A stretch of DNA of 64,000 bases from Streptomyces sporangiiformans (GCF_005768555.2 NZ_VCHX02000173.1:1-64000), one strand, 5' to 3'. Positions 33,967-43,152 are shown, counted from the first letter of the stretch. Numbers and translations: made by a program. The notes: generated by a model from the sequence alone, not told the origin.

Positions 33967-35249
33967 GACTCGCCGGTGAGGAGCGGGCGCAGTGGGTTCG
34001 GTGCCGCACCGAGGCAGCGGACGGCCAGGGCCGGGTCGAAGCCGGGCAGCCGCAGCGCCGCCTGTGCCCGTGCGAGGTCGCCGTCGCCGCGCGGCGGAGC
34101 CTTCTGAAAGGCCCGGAAGGCGTCGAGTGTGAAGTCGCTTCCGTAGCGGTCGGGCCGGTCGTAGCAGAGGAACAGCCGCACCAGGCCGGGGTCTTCGGCG
34201 GCGAGCAGTTCGTTGGCCCAGATGGCGTGGTTGCGGCTGGTGGAGAACTTCAGCCCCTCCAGCCGGTAGAACTCGTTGACCACCAGTCCGCCGAGCGTTC
34301 CGGCGGGCACTCCGGCAGCGGCGAACACCGCCGGGATCGCGATCGTGTAGTAGAAGGCGTTGTCGATGCCCAGGAAGTGCCAGAGCTCTCCCACCTGTTG
34401 CCAGGCGTTCACGCACTCCGCCAGGGAGAAGACCGCGGGGTCGACGGCGCGGGCGATGGCGTAGAGGTAGCCCACGGCCATCTCGATCCAGACGTCGGCG
34501 CGCAGCCCCGGCAATGCGCCCAGTTCGATGCCCCAGTCGGTGGGGTAGGCGGCCAGAACGTCGGGCAGCCCGGCGTCCAGATAGTGATGGATCAGCATCA
34601 TGGCGGAGGCCGGTACATGGGCGCGGGCCCAGGTTTCCAGCAGCTGTGTGCGGTACGACTCCATGTGCAGGACCGGCAGTTCCGCCCGCCGTTCGACGGC
34701 CGGGGCACCGCAGCAGGTCGAGCGCGCCTCGACCATGGTGCCCGCTGTCGCGAAGCCGGCGCAGCCTTCGCAGGCTCCGCCGCCCATTCCCTCGCCGCAT
34801 CGAGGGCAGGTGCCGGAGACGTATGCGTGGTGGAGTGTGCGCCCGCACTCGGCGCAGGCTTGGTAGACGGTCTCCTCCATGACGAACGCCCCGGTACCCA
34901 CCAGTTCGGCCATGAGCCGGTCCACCGCCTTGCGGTAGTCGGCGTCCTCGGTGGGATCGGCCAGGACGTCATAGTCGATGCGAGCCTGCCGGAACGCCGC
35001 CCGGATTTCGGTGCCGTACGTGTGCACCACGTCCGGCACCGGGCGCCCCTCGGCCGCCGCCTTCGCCGCCACGTAGTTCTGATGGCTGTCGAGACCGGTC
35101 ATGGTCAGCACGCGCTCGCCGCGGTGACGGGCGGCCCTGGCGGCGACGTCCGCGGCGATGTACGGACCGCTCAAATGGCCGACGTGCAGGGGCCCGTTGG
35201 GTGTCGGTGGCGGGGTCGTGAGCACGGTGAGGCGGCCGTCCGCGGTCAT
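33963..35249 (-). CDS. MetRS-like hydrazine (N-N bond) ligase, no fused cupin
   Basis: This 428-residue class I synthetase-like enzyme has HVGH at 22-25 in TPNGPLHVGHLSGPYIAADVAAR. A cysteine-rich zinc insert (CAECG, CPRCG, CEGC, CCGAP) resembles that of methionyl-tRNA synthetase. KFSTS (334-338) takes the KMSKS place. Only 90 residues follow, so the anticodon-binding helical domain is missing. In characterised hydrazine synthetases (Spb40, Tri28) such a domain is fused to a cupin and joins glycine to N6-hydroxylysine. Here the cupin is a separate gene directly upstream, with ATGA overlap. Confidence 0.88.
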   Translation of the reverse strand: MTADGRLTVLTTPPPTPNGPLHVGHLSGPYIAADVAARAARHRGERVLTMTGLDSHQNYVAAKAAAEGRPVPDVVHTYGTEIRAAFRQARIDYDVLADPTEDADYRKAVDRLMAELVGTGAFVMEETVYQACAECGRTLHHAYVSGTCPRCGEGMGGGACEGCAGFATAGTMVEARSTCCGAPAVERRAELPVLHMESYRTQLLETWARAHVPASAMMLIHHYLDAGLPDVLAAYPTDWGIELGALPGLRADVWIEMAVGYLYAIARAVDPAVFSLAECVNAWQQVGELWHFLGIDNAFYYTIAIPAVFAAAGVPAGTLGGLVVNEFYRLEGLKFSTSRNHAIWANELLAAEDPGLVRLFLCYDRPDRYGSDFTLDAFRAFQKAPPRGDGDLARAQAALRLPGFDPALAVRCLGAAPNPLRPLLTGES

Positions 35250-35638
35250 GACCCCGCCTCCGTCCCGGCGGAGGCGGCGGGCGCCGGGGCCTGCTGGGGC
35301 CAGTAGACGCTCAGCACCACCAGCGGCTCGGTGGTCGAGCGGTTGTGCACGATGTGCGGCTCGTTGCTGCCGAGCAGCATCGCCGTGCCCTGCGCGGCCT
35401 CGGTCCGTTCCGCCGCCCCCGGGGTGTCCTCCGCGTGCTCGAAGTCGGCGTTGCCGCCCACGACCACGGCCAGTTCCACTTCGTCGTGACAGTCGCGCTG
35501 GCTGCTGCCGCCGGGCGGGATGACGCACCACATGGCGTCGAAGGGCAGCTGCTCGGTGATGGCGTACTGGCTCCAGCGGCCGATCCGAATTGAGTATTCA
35601 TCGGTAAGCCTGGCCGTTTCGGCATTGAGCTTTTCCAT
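35246..35638 (-). CDS. stand-alone cupin of the hydrazine synthetase
   Basis: A 130-residue single-domain cupin. The metal motif is H51-DEVE-LAVVVGG with Glu55, and the second motif has His95 and His98 (EPHIVHNR). In known hydrazine synthetases a cupin domain rearranges the ester formed by the MetRS-like domain into the N-N bond. The overlap with the MetRS-like gene suggests a two-subunit version. ATG 35638 is chosen because the longer frame would start inside the 16-bp operator; no strong ribosome site is visible. Confidence 0.83.
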   Translation of the reverse strand: MEKLNAETARLTDEYSIRIGRWSQYAITEQLPFDAMWCVIPPGGSSQRDCHDEVELAVVVGGNADFEHAEDTPGAAERTEAAQGTAMLLGSNEPHIVHNRSTTEPLVVLSVYWPQQAPAPAASAGTEAGS

Positions 35639-35674
35639 GCTGCCGATTGTGCCCAACTGATGCTCTGACAGTGC

Positions 35675-35690
35675 TGGCAAGAACTTGCCA
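35675..35690. promoter_or_regulatory. palindromic operator candidate, copy 2
   Basis: TGGCAAGAACTTGCCA, arms TGGCAAG and CTTGCCA, lies 37 bp before the cupin start in the divergent region shared with the permease gene. It differs in one base from the palindrome at 30495. Confidence 0.65.
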
Positions 35691-35824
35691 CTTTAGCCCA
35701 TTGACCAGTCCGCGCGGTGATCTTACCGTCGGGGCCGTTATAGCAGACGCGAAATTCGACCGGCCTGACGGCGAAATGCATAACAACCTCACGGCTGTTC
35801 ACCAATATTTGTTGGGAGTGTGTG

Positions 35825-37096
35825 GTGAGTGTGGATTCGGCTGCCCCGACGCAGCTGCGCAAGGTGCTGGGCACCCGTGACCTCATCGTCTACTACGTGT
35901 CCACACTGGTCGGCACGGGCATCCTGGTGGTGCCCGGCATCGCGCTGGAGCTGGCGGGTCCGGCATCCCTCGTGGCCTGGCTGGTCCTGGCCGTCGTCGC
36001 GTTCCCGTTCGCGGCGGCCTTCGCTCGTTTCTCGGCCGCGTACCCCAGCGCTGCCGGGACCAGCTATCTGATCAGGCGCGCGTTCGGCGACCGGCTGGGC
36101 GCGGCCGCCGGCCTGTTCCTGCTGCTGCTCAACCTGGTGGTCAATCCGGTCCTGGGGCTCGCCGCGGCCCGCTACTTCGCGGCGCTGATGGGCTGGCAGG
36201 GACACACGGTGATCCTGCTGGTCGGCTTCGCGGCCATGAGTCTGGGCGTGGTGGCGAACATGCTCGGCATCCGGCTCGCCTCGCAGGTGCAGTTGATCCT
36301 CGTCTTCAGCCTGATCGCCGGGCTGGTCTCCGTGATAGCGGTGTCCGCTCCGGCTGCCGAGCCGGAGCGGCTGACCCCGTTCGCGCCGTACGGGTGGAGC
36401 GCGGTGGGCGCGGCGGTACTGGTGTCCTTCTTCTCGTTCTTCGGCTGGGAGCACGTCTCGCATGTCGCCGACGAGGTCCGCGACCCGCGGCGCAGCTATC
36501 CGCGCGCCGCGTTGACAGCCGCCGGGATCATCGGCGCGCTCTACTGCGCGCTCGCCCTGGTCGTCGCGCTGGTGGTGCCCTCGCGGGCCGGCACGGACAA
36601 CACGGCCGTGTTGACCGCGCTGCTGCGGATCAGTCACGGCGAGGGCGCGGCTCGGCTGGGCTCGGCGCTGGCCGTCTTCCTGATCGTGGTCAACATCAAC
36701 GCCTGGGTCTTCGGCGCCTCACGGCTGCTGTACGCCATGGCCCGCGACGGTGCGGTGCCGCGTCGCCTGTCGGCGGTCACCCGCGCCGGCACTCCGATGG
36801 CCGCGCTCTGGGTGTGCTGGGTGTGCTACGCCCTCGACATCGTGGGCCTGTACGTCCTGGGCGGCGACGAGCACAACCTGGTTCCGTTCGCCAGCGCATC
36901 GACGCTGGTGGTGTACCTGCTGACCTTCGCCGCGGGCATGCGGCTGTTCGAGGACAGGGCGATGCGGACGGTGTGCGTCGTGGCGCTGACGGCGAGCGCC
37001 GCGTTCCTGCTCGGCGGCGGGTTGCCGTCGCTGCTGGCCGTACTGGCCTTCGCGGCGACGGGCGGGTACGTCGTGCTGCGCCGGCGCAGCGTGTGA
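35825..37096 (+). CDS. APC-family amino acid/metabolite permease
   Basis: A 423-residue membrane protein with about 12 helices. The start LGTRDLIVYYVSTLVGTGILVVPGIAL carries the glycine-rich first helix typical of APC amino acid transporters, and SFFSFFGWEHVSHVADEVRDPRRSYPRA is the conserved loop after helix 6. GGGAG precedes the GTG starts. It is divergent from the cupin operon, sharing its promoter region. It could take up an amino acid precursor or export the product; direction cannot be told. Confidence 0.88.
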   Translation: MSVDSAAPTQLRKVLGTRDLIVYYVSTLVGTGILVVPGIALELAGPASLVAWLVLAVVAFPFAAAFARFSAAYPSAAGTSYLIRRAFGDRLGAAAGLFLLLLNLVVNPVLGLAAARYFAALMGWQGHTVILLVGFAAMSLGVVANMLGIRLASQVQLILVFSLIAGLVSVIAVSAPAAEPERLTPFAPYGWSAVGAAVLVSFFSFFGWEHVSHVADEVRDPRRSYPRAALTAAGIIGALYCALALVVALVVPSRAGTDNTAVLTALLRISHGEGAARLGSALAVFLIVVNINAWVFGASRLLYAMARDGAVPRRLSAVTRAGTPMAALWVCWVCYALDIVGLYVLGGDEHNLVPFASASTLVVYLLTFAAGMRLFEDRAMRTVCVVALTASAAFLLGGGLPSLLAVLAFAATGGYVVLRRRSV

Positions 37097-37160
37097 GCCA
37101 CGTACCACCATCAGCGACTCGCCGTGCGGTCGGCCAAGTCGGGGGAACCGGGTGGCCGAC

Positions 37161-37188
37161 CGCCGGCACCGTGGACCCGGTGCCGGCG
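37161..37188. terminator. bidirectional terminator between permease and LuxR gene
   Basis: CGCCGGCACC and GGTGCCGGCG form a perfect 10-bp stem with an 8-base loop between two convergent genes. Confidence 0.65.
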
Positions 37189-37217
37189 CGCCCCATCGCA
37201 GGGAACGGCACCTGACG

Positions 37218-37877
37218 TCATTTCACGCCATCGAGGTCGTCCGGCACCGAGGGCAGGCTGAGCAGCCCGTACCGGGCGGCCAGCACGCCCGCCTGGAACC
37301 GGCTCACCGCACCGACGTTGGACATCACGTCGGCGATGTGGCGGCGGCAGGTGCGCAGGGACAGGCCCAGTCGGCGGGCCACCTGCTCGTCCTTGGCCCC
37401 TTCGCTGAGCATGCGCAGGATAGCGAGCTTGGGGTCGGCCTCCGCGGGCCTCGCGAAGTCGGGGTGGCGCGTGGTGACGGCGGGGAACACCCATCCCTCC
37501 TCCCACACGTGCTCGAAGACCCGGACGAAGTGGTCCACGACGCGCTGCTCGCTGATCACCATGATCCTGGAGGGACCGTGGTCCATCAGCGCCAGCCGTC
37601 GGTCGATGATGAGGACCTCGCAGGGCAGCCTTTCCACGGTGCGTAGTTGGGCGCCCAGTCCGGCCGCAGTGTGGGCGTGGTCGCGCATCGCTCCGGAGGC
37701 GCGGGCGGTGTGGTGGTAGAGAGCGCGGAGGTGGACGCCGCGCTGCAGCAGATCGGTGTGGCGGCACAACTCCGCGATCGGATCGGCGGCGGGGCGGGCC
37801 GCCAGTAACTCCTTGGTGCACCGGGTCAGGTTGTCGTGCACAAGTCCGTCGGCCTGTCGTCCGGCGAGGATCTCCAT
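37218..37877 (-). CDS. LuxR-type (C-terminal HTH) transcriptional regulator
   Basis: A 219-residue protein. The first 140 residues look like a sensor-like alpha/beta domain (EVLIIDRRLALMDHGPSRIMVISEQRVVDHFVRVFEHVW). The C terminus is a GerE/LuxR helix-turn-helix (KLAILRMLSEGAKDEQVARRLGLSLRTCRRHIADVM). ATG 37877 has AGGAG eight bases upstream. It closes the cluster and is the nearest candidate for binding the repeated 16-bp palindrome, although LuxR-type sites are usually less symmetric. Confidence 0.82.
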   Translation of the reverse strand: MEILAGRQADGLVHDNLTRCTKELLAARPAADPIAELCRHTDLLQRGVHLRALYHHTARASGAMRDHAHTAAGLGAQLRTVERLPCEVLIIDRRLALMDHGPSRIMVISEQRVVDHFVRVFEHVWEEGWVFPAVTTRHPDFARPAEADPKLAILRMLSEGAKDEQVARRLGLSLRTCRRHIADVMSNVGAVSRFQAGVLAARYGLLSLPSVPDDLDGVK

Positions 37878-38310
37878 CGTCGGGCTCCTGTTCAGTTTCC
37901 ATGCCTGCGGAAGGCCTGCTGAGCCTGTTACCGCCTCGGCTTCTGAAGCATTGAGGTGGAGCACGAGAGGAAGCATGCCGGGCCCATGACTCCGAGCTCG
38001 GCCAGCCCTACCTCCGCGTGTCCTGACACCAGAAGCCCTATACCGTATTCTGTACTGCGGCCAATACCCTGCACGGCAGGCGTGGGCACCTACAAGGCTC
38101 TCAGAGGGAACTTCACAGAAGACACACTTGAAAGTCTAAGCATGTCGTTCATTATGTTGATCCGAGTGCGAAATATTGTTACTTCGTGGTGTCGCTCAGC
38201 AGGTCGAGGACGACGCGTTGTCCAGGTCGCCGAGGCCCTGTGCGTCGACCGCCGCGTGCGGGCGGGCGACTGTGGCGGACAACGGCAGCGTGAACCCTGC
38301 GGACCCGCCA
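37878..38310. other. gap without a supported gene
   Basis: No coding frame with a ribosome site, no strong hairpin and no repeat was found. GC is lower than in the cluster, with a stretch around 38100-38190 rich in A and T. It separates the biosynthetic cluster from the cyclase relic. Confidence 0.4.
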
Positions 38311-39189
38311 TCACAGCACCGCGACCGGGTTGACGGGCGAGCCCGTGCCGCCGGGGATGTTGAGCGGCGCAACGACCAGCAGGACCACCGGCGAGGGTCG
38401 TACGTCACTGTCACCGTCGCCGCCGAGCAGGGCGATCCCGCGCCGGGCCAGCAGCGGCATCACATCCACGTGGAGGCCGGCGCCGGAGCCGTCAGGGTTC
38501 CAGGCGCCGAGTGCGGCACGGCGGCGCATGTGCCCGGAGTGCAGCAGGACCGCGTCACCGTCCTCGATGGTCACACCGAGCGCCTTCTCGGCGGCGAGCA
38601 CGTCCTGGGCGTGCACGGCCCCGTACCGGGCTCCAGCCAGTCGGCGCCCAGGACGGCCGGCAGGTCGAGGAGCACACCCTTGGTGACCAAGGGGCCGAGC
38701 GCACAGACCGCACCGAAGCGGGCGCCGCCCGCGTCGACGACCTCGCGGGCGGTGTGGCCGTCGTAGAGCTGCCCGCGGTAGGCGATGTGGGAGAGCGCGT
38801 CGAGGTGGCTGACGCCCTTGCCGTGGTAGTCCGCCGCGATGAAGTCCTTGTGACAGGAGGGCTCCGACGCCTCCACATCGCAGAGATCGGACATGTAGTG
38901 ATAGGGCGGGTTTGCCGTTGTCAGGTCCCGGCATGGTGTTCCACGGCAGAGCCATCGGAACGGTGGCCCCGGTGCCCACCAGAGCGGTGGTGCGTCGCAC
39001 GTGCTCGGGTGTGACCCGGTTCCAGGCGCCGCGGTCGGCCTGCTCCGGAGACCAGCGGCCCCAGGTGCGCACGGCGTCGAAGAGCGCGTCGAACTCCTCA
39101 CGAGTGAGGGAGGGCCCGTCGTCCGGGGTGTTCCCGGGCGAGTCGGGGGCTGTGGGAGAGGACGGAGAGTCGAACGGGGTGCTGGTCAT
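38311..39189 (-). pseudogene. cyclase-family (kynurenine formamidase-like) protein, two frameshifts
   Basis: The N-terminal frame gives REEFDALFDAVRTWGRW up to VPMALPWNTMPGPDN. After a shift near 38920, the next frame has SCHKDFIAADYHGKGVSHLDALSHIAYRGQLYDG with the HxxxHLDAxxH-like metal motif. After a second shift near 38640, the first frame resumes with AAEKALGVTIEDGDAVLLHSGHM and ends GGTGSPVNPVAVL, the family's usual C terminus. Two sequencing errors are the alternative to real decay. It is divergent from an IclR regulator. Confidence 0.8.
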
Positions 39190-39393
39190 CTACTGCTCAG
39201 CGCTCCAAGGCTCGGATGGTGTTGTCGGCCGGCCGGCCGGACAGGCGCGGCACGGTCGAGAGGCCGTTCCCGGAGCCGCGGGGACCCAGGCACGTCTCGA
39301 CGGCGAAGGGAACACCAACGACGTTGCCGTTCGGGATAGAGAAGAGACACTTACCAGTATGCTGAACTGCGAACAGAATGATGGGGGGAGATT

Positions 39394-40191
39394 ATGGCGG
39401 GTGCAAGCGATCCAGGAGGTCTTGTCCCCGCGGTCACGCGGGCGGTGGCGATCCTCGACACGCTCGCCGCGGCGGAAGGCCGGCCCCTGTCGGTCAGCGA
39501 ACTCGCCCGCGCCCTGGGTCTGCCGAAGTCCTCGACGGGGAACTTGTGCGCCTCGCTCGAGGCGGCGGGCATGATCGCACGTAACGGCACGGGCTTCGGT
39601 CTGGGCCGCAAACTGGCCGAGCTCGGCGGACGCTACCTCGCCACCGTCGATCAGCTGCGGGACTTCTACGAGTTGTGCCGGCGCAGCCGGTACGTCTCCC
39701 GGGAGACCGCGCGGGTCGCCGTACTGGACGGCCTCGATGTGCTCTACCTGGCACGCTACGACGGCACACAGCCGCTGCGGCTGACCGCGAACATCGGTGA
39801 CCGCTTCCCCGCGAACTGCACGGCGACCGGCAAGGCCATCCTCTCTGCCCTGGACCCGGCGGTGGCCGAGGACCGGCTGCGCGGCCGCACCCTGCCCGCG
39901 CTCAGCGGACGGTCCCTCACCTCCGTCCCCGCGCTGCTCGCGGACCTGGAGCTGACCCGGCAGCGGGGGTACGCCGTTGACGACGAGGAGACCACGACGG
40001 GCATCCTCTGCCTGGCCGTGCCGGTCCAGGGCTTCCGCACCGACTCCGCACCCTTCGCGATCAGCGTCACCGTGCTCAAGGCGCGGCTCGACGACGAGTT
40101 CCGCGAGGCTCTGCTGAAAGACCTGCGCACCATCGCCGCCGGGCTGGAGAACCCCATGTTTCCCCAGGGGGCGCCCATCGACGCCGGATGA
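39394..40191 (+). CDS. IclR-family transcriptional regulator
   Basis: A 265-residue protein with winged helix PAVTRAVAILDTLAAAEGRPLSVSELARALGLPKSSTGNL. The IclR effector domain contains NCTATGKAILSAL, RGYAVDDEETTTGILCLAVPV and ISVTVLKARLDDEF. It is divergent from the cyclase relic and upstream of a sugar-type ABC importer on its own strand. By family habit it controls one or both; its ligand would be an organic acid or sugar. Confidence 0.9.
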   Translation: MAGASDPGGLVPAVTRAVAILDTLAAAEGRPLSVSELARALGLPKSSTGNLCASLEAAGMIARNGTGFGLGRKLAELGGRYLATVDQLRDFYELCRRSRYVSRETARVAVLDGLDVLYLARYDGTQPLRLTANIGDRFPANCTATGKAILSALDPAVAEDRLRGRTLPALSGRSLTSVPALLADLELTRQRGYAVDDEETTTGILCLAVPVQGFRTDSAPFAISVTVLKARLDDEFREALLKDLRTIAAGLENPMFPQGAPIDAG

Positions 40192-40230
40192 TCCGGAGCC
40201 GGCGCACAGGAGTCACGGCTCGAAGGGTCA

Positions 40231-40266
40231 CGGCGGCCGTACGGAACAAACTCCGTATGGCCGCCG
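40231..40266 (+). terminator. terminator after the IclR gene
   Basis: CGGCGGCCGTACGGA pairs with TCCGTATGGCCGCCG (14 of 15) with a 6-base loop, between the IclR gene and the ABC operon. Confidence 0.65.
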
Positions 40267-40379
40267 AACTTTGACGCATGATTCACATTCAGACTATTGA
40301 CCAGCAAGTCGAGTGGCGCACAGGATTCTGGTCTGAACTGCGGAGTAGCTCCCGGCCGCCAGATCTCTCGGAGAAGTCC

Positions 40380-41906
40380 GTGCATGACGCTTCCGACGAC
40401 GACACCGCACCCCTCGTGAGCATCCGCGGCCTGCGTAAGCAGTTAGGCGGCACACTCGCCCTCGCCGATGTCGACCTCGACATCCGCGAGGGCAGCGTCC
40501 TGGCCCTGCTGGGACACAACGGTGCCGGAAAGTCCACCCTCATCAAGATCCTCGCCGGCGTCCACCGGGCCGACGAGGGCCGGATCACCGTGGCCGGCCA
40601 TCCGCTCGGCAGTGAAGCGTCCGCCGCCGAGATGTCCTTCATCCATCAGGACCTCGGCCTGGTCGAGTGGATGACGGTCGCCGAGAACATCGCCCTGGGC
40701 ACCGGCTATCCGCGACGCGCCGGACTCGTCTCCTGGCGGCAAGTCCGCGAACGCTGCACCGAGGCGCTCGGCATCATCGCCGGTCACCTCGACCCCGACG
40801 CGACGGTCGCCGACCTCACCCGCGCCGAACGCTCTCTCGTCGCCATCGCCCGCGCCCTGTCCACCGGGGCCCGGCTCATCGTCCTCGACGAACCCACCGC
40901 CAGCCTGCCCGCCGCCGACTGCGCCCGCCTCTTCGACGTACTGCACACCCTGCGCGACGGCGGCCACGGCATCGTCTACGTCAGCCACCGCCTCGACGAG
41001 GTTTACCGGGTCGCCGACCGCTTCGCCGTACTGCGTGACGGCCGGCTCATCAGCCGAGGCCGCCTCGCCGACCACGGCCCCGACCGGATGGTGCACGACA
41101 TCGTGGGCCACGAGGCAGAGAGCCACCGACCGCAGTCCGCCGTCCGTAGCGGCAGCGCACCGGTACTGCGCCTCACCGGTGCCAGCACCGAAGGCGCAGG
41201 CACCGTCGACCTGGAGCTACGCGCGGGCGAAATACTGGGGATGGTCGGCCTGACCGGCGCCGGCCACTTGGACCTCGGCCGCGCCCTCGCCGGCGCCCAA
41301 GCGTTGACGGGCGGCGAAGTCCTGCTCGGCGGCGAGCCGTACCGCCCGACGTCCCCCGCCGCGGCCTTCGACGCGGGGCTGGGCTTCGTCACGAGCAACC
41401 GCCAGGAGGAGGGCTGCGCCCTCGAACTCACCGTGCGGGAGAACTTCCTGGCCAATCCGCGCGCCGACCACCACTCCCCGTGGCACTGGATCAGCCCGCG
41501 GCGGGAGCGGGCCCAAGCGGCTTCCCTGGTTGAGCGGTTCGATGTCCGCCCCGCCGACTCCGAGGCGCCGATCTCCACCCTCTCCGGCGGCAACCAGCAG
41601 AAGGTCATGATCGGCCGTTGGCTGCGGCTGAGCCGCCGCGTCGTAATCCTGGAGGAGCCGACCGCAGGGGTGGACGTCGGTGCCAAGGCCGAGATCTACC
41701 GCCTGCTCGACGGCGCGCTCGCCGAGGGACTCGCCGTCCTCCTTGTCTCCACCGATTTCGAGGAGGTCGCCCACGTGTGCGACCGCGCCCTGGTCTTCGT
41801 GCAGGGCGCCGTGGCCGCGGAGCTCAGCGGCGCCGCCCTCACCGTCACCGAACTCACCCACGCCGCGTCGGCCATGCCGGCGCCGACCGGAACGGCGGAC
41901 ACGTGA
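40380..41906 (+). CDS. sugar ABC transporter ATPase (two ABC domains)
   Basis: A 508-residue double ATPase of the RbsA/XylG/MglA group. The first domain has Walker A GHNGAGKST and LDEPTAS as Walker B; its signature region is degenerate (LTRAERSLV). The second has VGLTGAGHLDLGR (degenerate Walker A), signature LSGGNQQKVMIGR and LEEPTAGVDVGAK. Such proteins power uptake of ribose, xylose, galactose or autoinducer-2. GTG 40380 is preferred over the longer frame because GGAGAAG lies upstream and homology begins there. ATGA-type overlap with the permease. Confidence 0.9.
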   Translation: MHDASDDDTAPLVSIRGLRKQLGGTLALADVDLDIREGSVLALLGHNGAGKSTLIKILAGVHRADEGRITVAGHPLGSEASAAEMSFIHQDLGLVEWMTVAENIALGTGYPRRAGLVSWRQVRERCTEALGIIAGHLDPDATVADLTRAERSLVAIARALSTGARLIVLDEPTASLPAADCARLFDVLHTLRDGGHGIVYVSHRLDEVYRVADRFAVLRDGRLISRGRLADHGPDRMVHDIVGHEAESHRPQSAVRSGSAPVLRLTGASTEGAGTVDLELRAGEILGMVGLTGAGHLDLGRALAGAQALTGGEVLLGGEPYRPTSPAAAFDAGLGFVTSNRQEEGCALELTVRENFLANPRADHHSPWHWISPRRERAQAASLVERFDVRPADSEAPISTLSGGNQQKVMIGRWLRLSRRVVILEEPTAGVDVGAKAEIYRLLDGALAEGLAVLLVSTDFEEVAHVCDRALVFVQGAVAAELSGAALTVTELTHAASAMPAPTGTADT

Positions 41907-43030
41907 TGGCCACCGGCACCGAACCCTCCCACCGACCCGGCCACCGCGAGCGGCGGTCCGCGCCCGGGCTCGGCTACGGCGCGGGCAGCGGCCGCCCGGC
42001 CCGAGGGCGCGGCCGGCTGGTCGGCACCTACGGGCTGCCCGTCCTCGCCCTCCTCCTCTTCCTGGTCTTCTCCCTTGCCCTGCCGGACACCTTCCCGACC
42101 CTGGACAACGCCTCCTCGATCCTGTCCAACCAGTCCATTCCGGCGATCCTCGCGCTCGGCGCGATGATCCCCATCGTCACCGGCAGGTTCGACCTCTCCG
42201 TCGGCTACGGCCTCGGTCTCGCCCATGTCGTGGCGATGCAGCTCATCGTCAACAACGGCTGGCCCTGGCCCCTCGCCTGTGTCATCGTCATCCTCAGCAG
42301 CGGCCTCGTCGGTGTCCTCAACGGACTGCTGGTCGAGTTCGCCAAGATCGACTCGTTCATCGCCACCCTCGGCACCGGCAGCGTGCTGTACGCGGCGACC
42401 GGCTGGATCACCGACGGCGCCCGGATCGTCCCCGGACCGCAGGGCCTCCCCCCGGCCTTCACCGACCTCTACACCTCCAAGTTCCTCGGCCTGCCCGTAC
42501 CGGCGTTCTACGTCCTCGCCCTGGCCGCCGCCCTGTGGCTGCTGCTGGAACGGCTCCCGCTGGGCCGCTGTCTGTACGTCATCGGCTCCAACGCCCGCGC
42601 GGCCGACCTCGTCGGCATCCCCACGCGCCGCTACGGCATCTACGCCTTCGCGGGTTCCGGCCTCGTGGTCGGTTTCGCCGGCGTGCTGCTGGCCGCCCAG
42701 CAGGCCATCGGCAACCCCAGCGTCGGCATGGACTACCTGCTCCCCGCCTTCGTGGGCGCCCTGCTGGGCTCTACGTCGATCAAGCCCGGCCGCGCCAACG
42801 CCGCCGGAACCGTCGTCGCCGTAGCCGTCCTGGCCATAGGCCTCGCCGGCATCCAGCAATTCGGCGCCGACTTCTGGGCCACGCCCCTGTTCAACGGTGG
42901 CACGCTGCTCCTCGCGGTCGGCCTGGCAGGCTACTCCGCGCGGCGCAGGCTGCGCGCAGGGTCGACGGCGACCCGGCAGTCGCCGTCCGAAGCGGAGGCG
43001 AAGTCGACGCCCGAGACACCGACGCCTTAG
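41906..43030 (+). CDS. sugar ABC transporter permease
   Basis: A 374-residue RbsC-like membrane protein with roughly 9-10 helices. LSNQSIPAILALGAMIPIVTGRFDLSVG carries the motif typical of BPD_transp_2 permeases, and GRCLYVIGSNARAADLVGIPTRRYGIYAFAGSGLVVG is the cytoplasmic loop contacting the ATPase. The N-terminal 35 residues are arginine-rich and disordered. It is a single permease gene, so a homodimer is expected. Confidence 0.9.
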   Translation: MATGTEPSHRPGHRERRSAPGLGYGAGSGRPARGRGRLVGTYGLPVLALLLFLVFSLALPDTFPTLDNASSILSNQSIPAILALGAMIPIVTGRFDLSVGYGLGLAHVVAMQLIVNNGWPWPLACVIVILSSGLVGVLNGLLVEFAKIDSFIATLGTGSVLYAATGWITDGARIVPGPQGLPPAFTDLYTSKFLGLPVPAFYVLALAAALWLLLERLPLGRCLYVIGSNARAADLVGIPTRRYGIYAFAGSGLVVGFAGVLLAAQQAIGNPSVGMDYLLPAFVGALLGSTSIKPGRANAAGTVVAVAVLAIGLAGIQQFGADFWATPLFNGGTLLLAVGLAGYSARRRLRAGSTATRQSPSEAEAKSTPETPTP

Positions 43031-43111
43031 ATGCCAACACCCCGGACACGTCCCTCACTCCCCACGCGTTCCGCACCACTCGCACCCCACCCCAAACGGC
43101 CCGCAGCTCCT

Positions 43112-43126
43112 CCCCCCCCCCCCCCC
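43112..43126 (+). repeat. run of 15 cytosines before the substrate-binding gene
   Basis: An uninterrupted C15 tract lies in the 122-bp gap between permease and binding-protein genes, 26 bp before the GTG. Tracts of this length slip during replication, so the spacing to the start region may vary between cells. It can also be a place of sequencing uncertainty. Confidence 0.8.
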
Positions 43127-43152
43127 GCCGCACATCCCCAAGGAACCGACCT

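Noticed and set aside
33963..35249. Housekeeping methionyl-tRNA synthetase
   Set aside because: Too short, lacks the anticodon-binding domain and is coupled to cupin and oxidase genes of an N-N pathway.
31725..35306. Long plus-strand frames opposite the hydroxylase, oxidase and MetRS-like genes
   Set aside because: They are GC-rich antisense shadows; the minus strand carries complete catalytic motifs.
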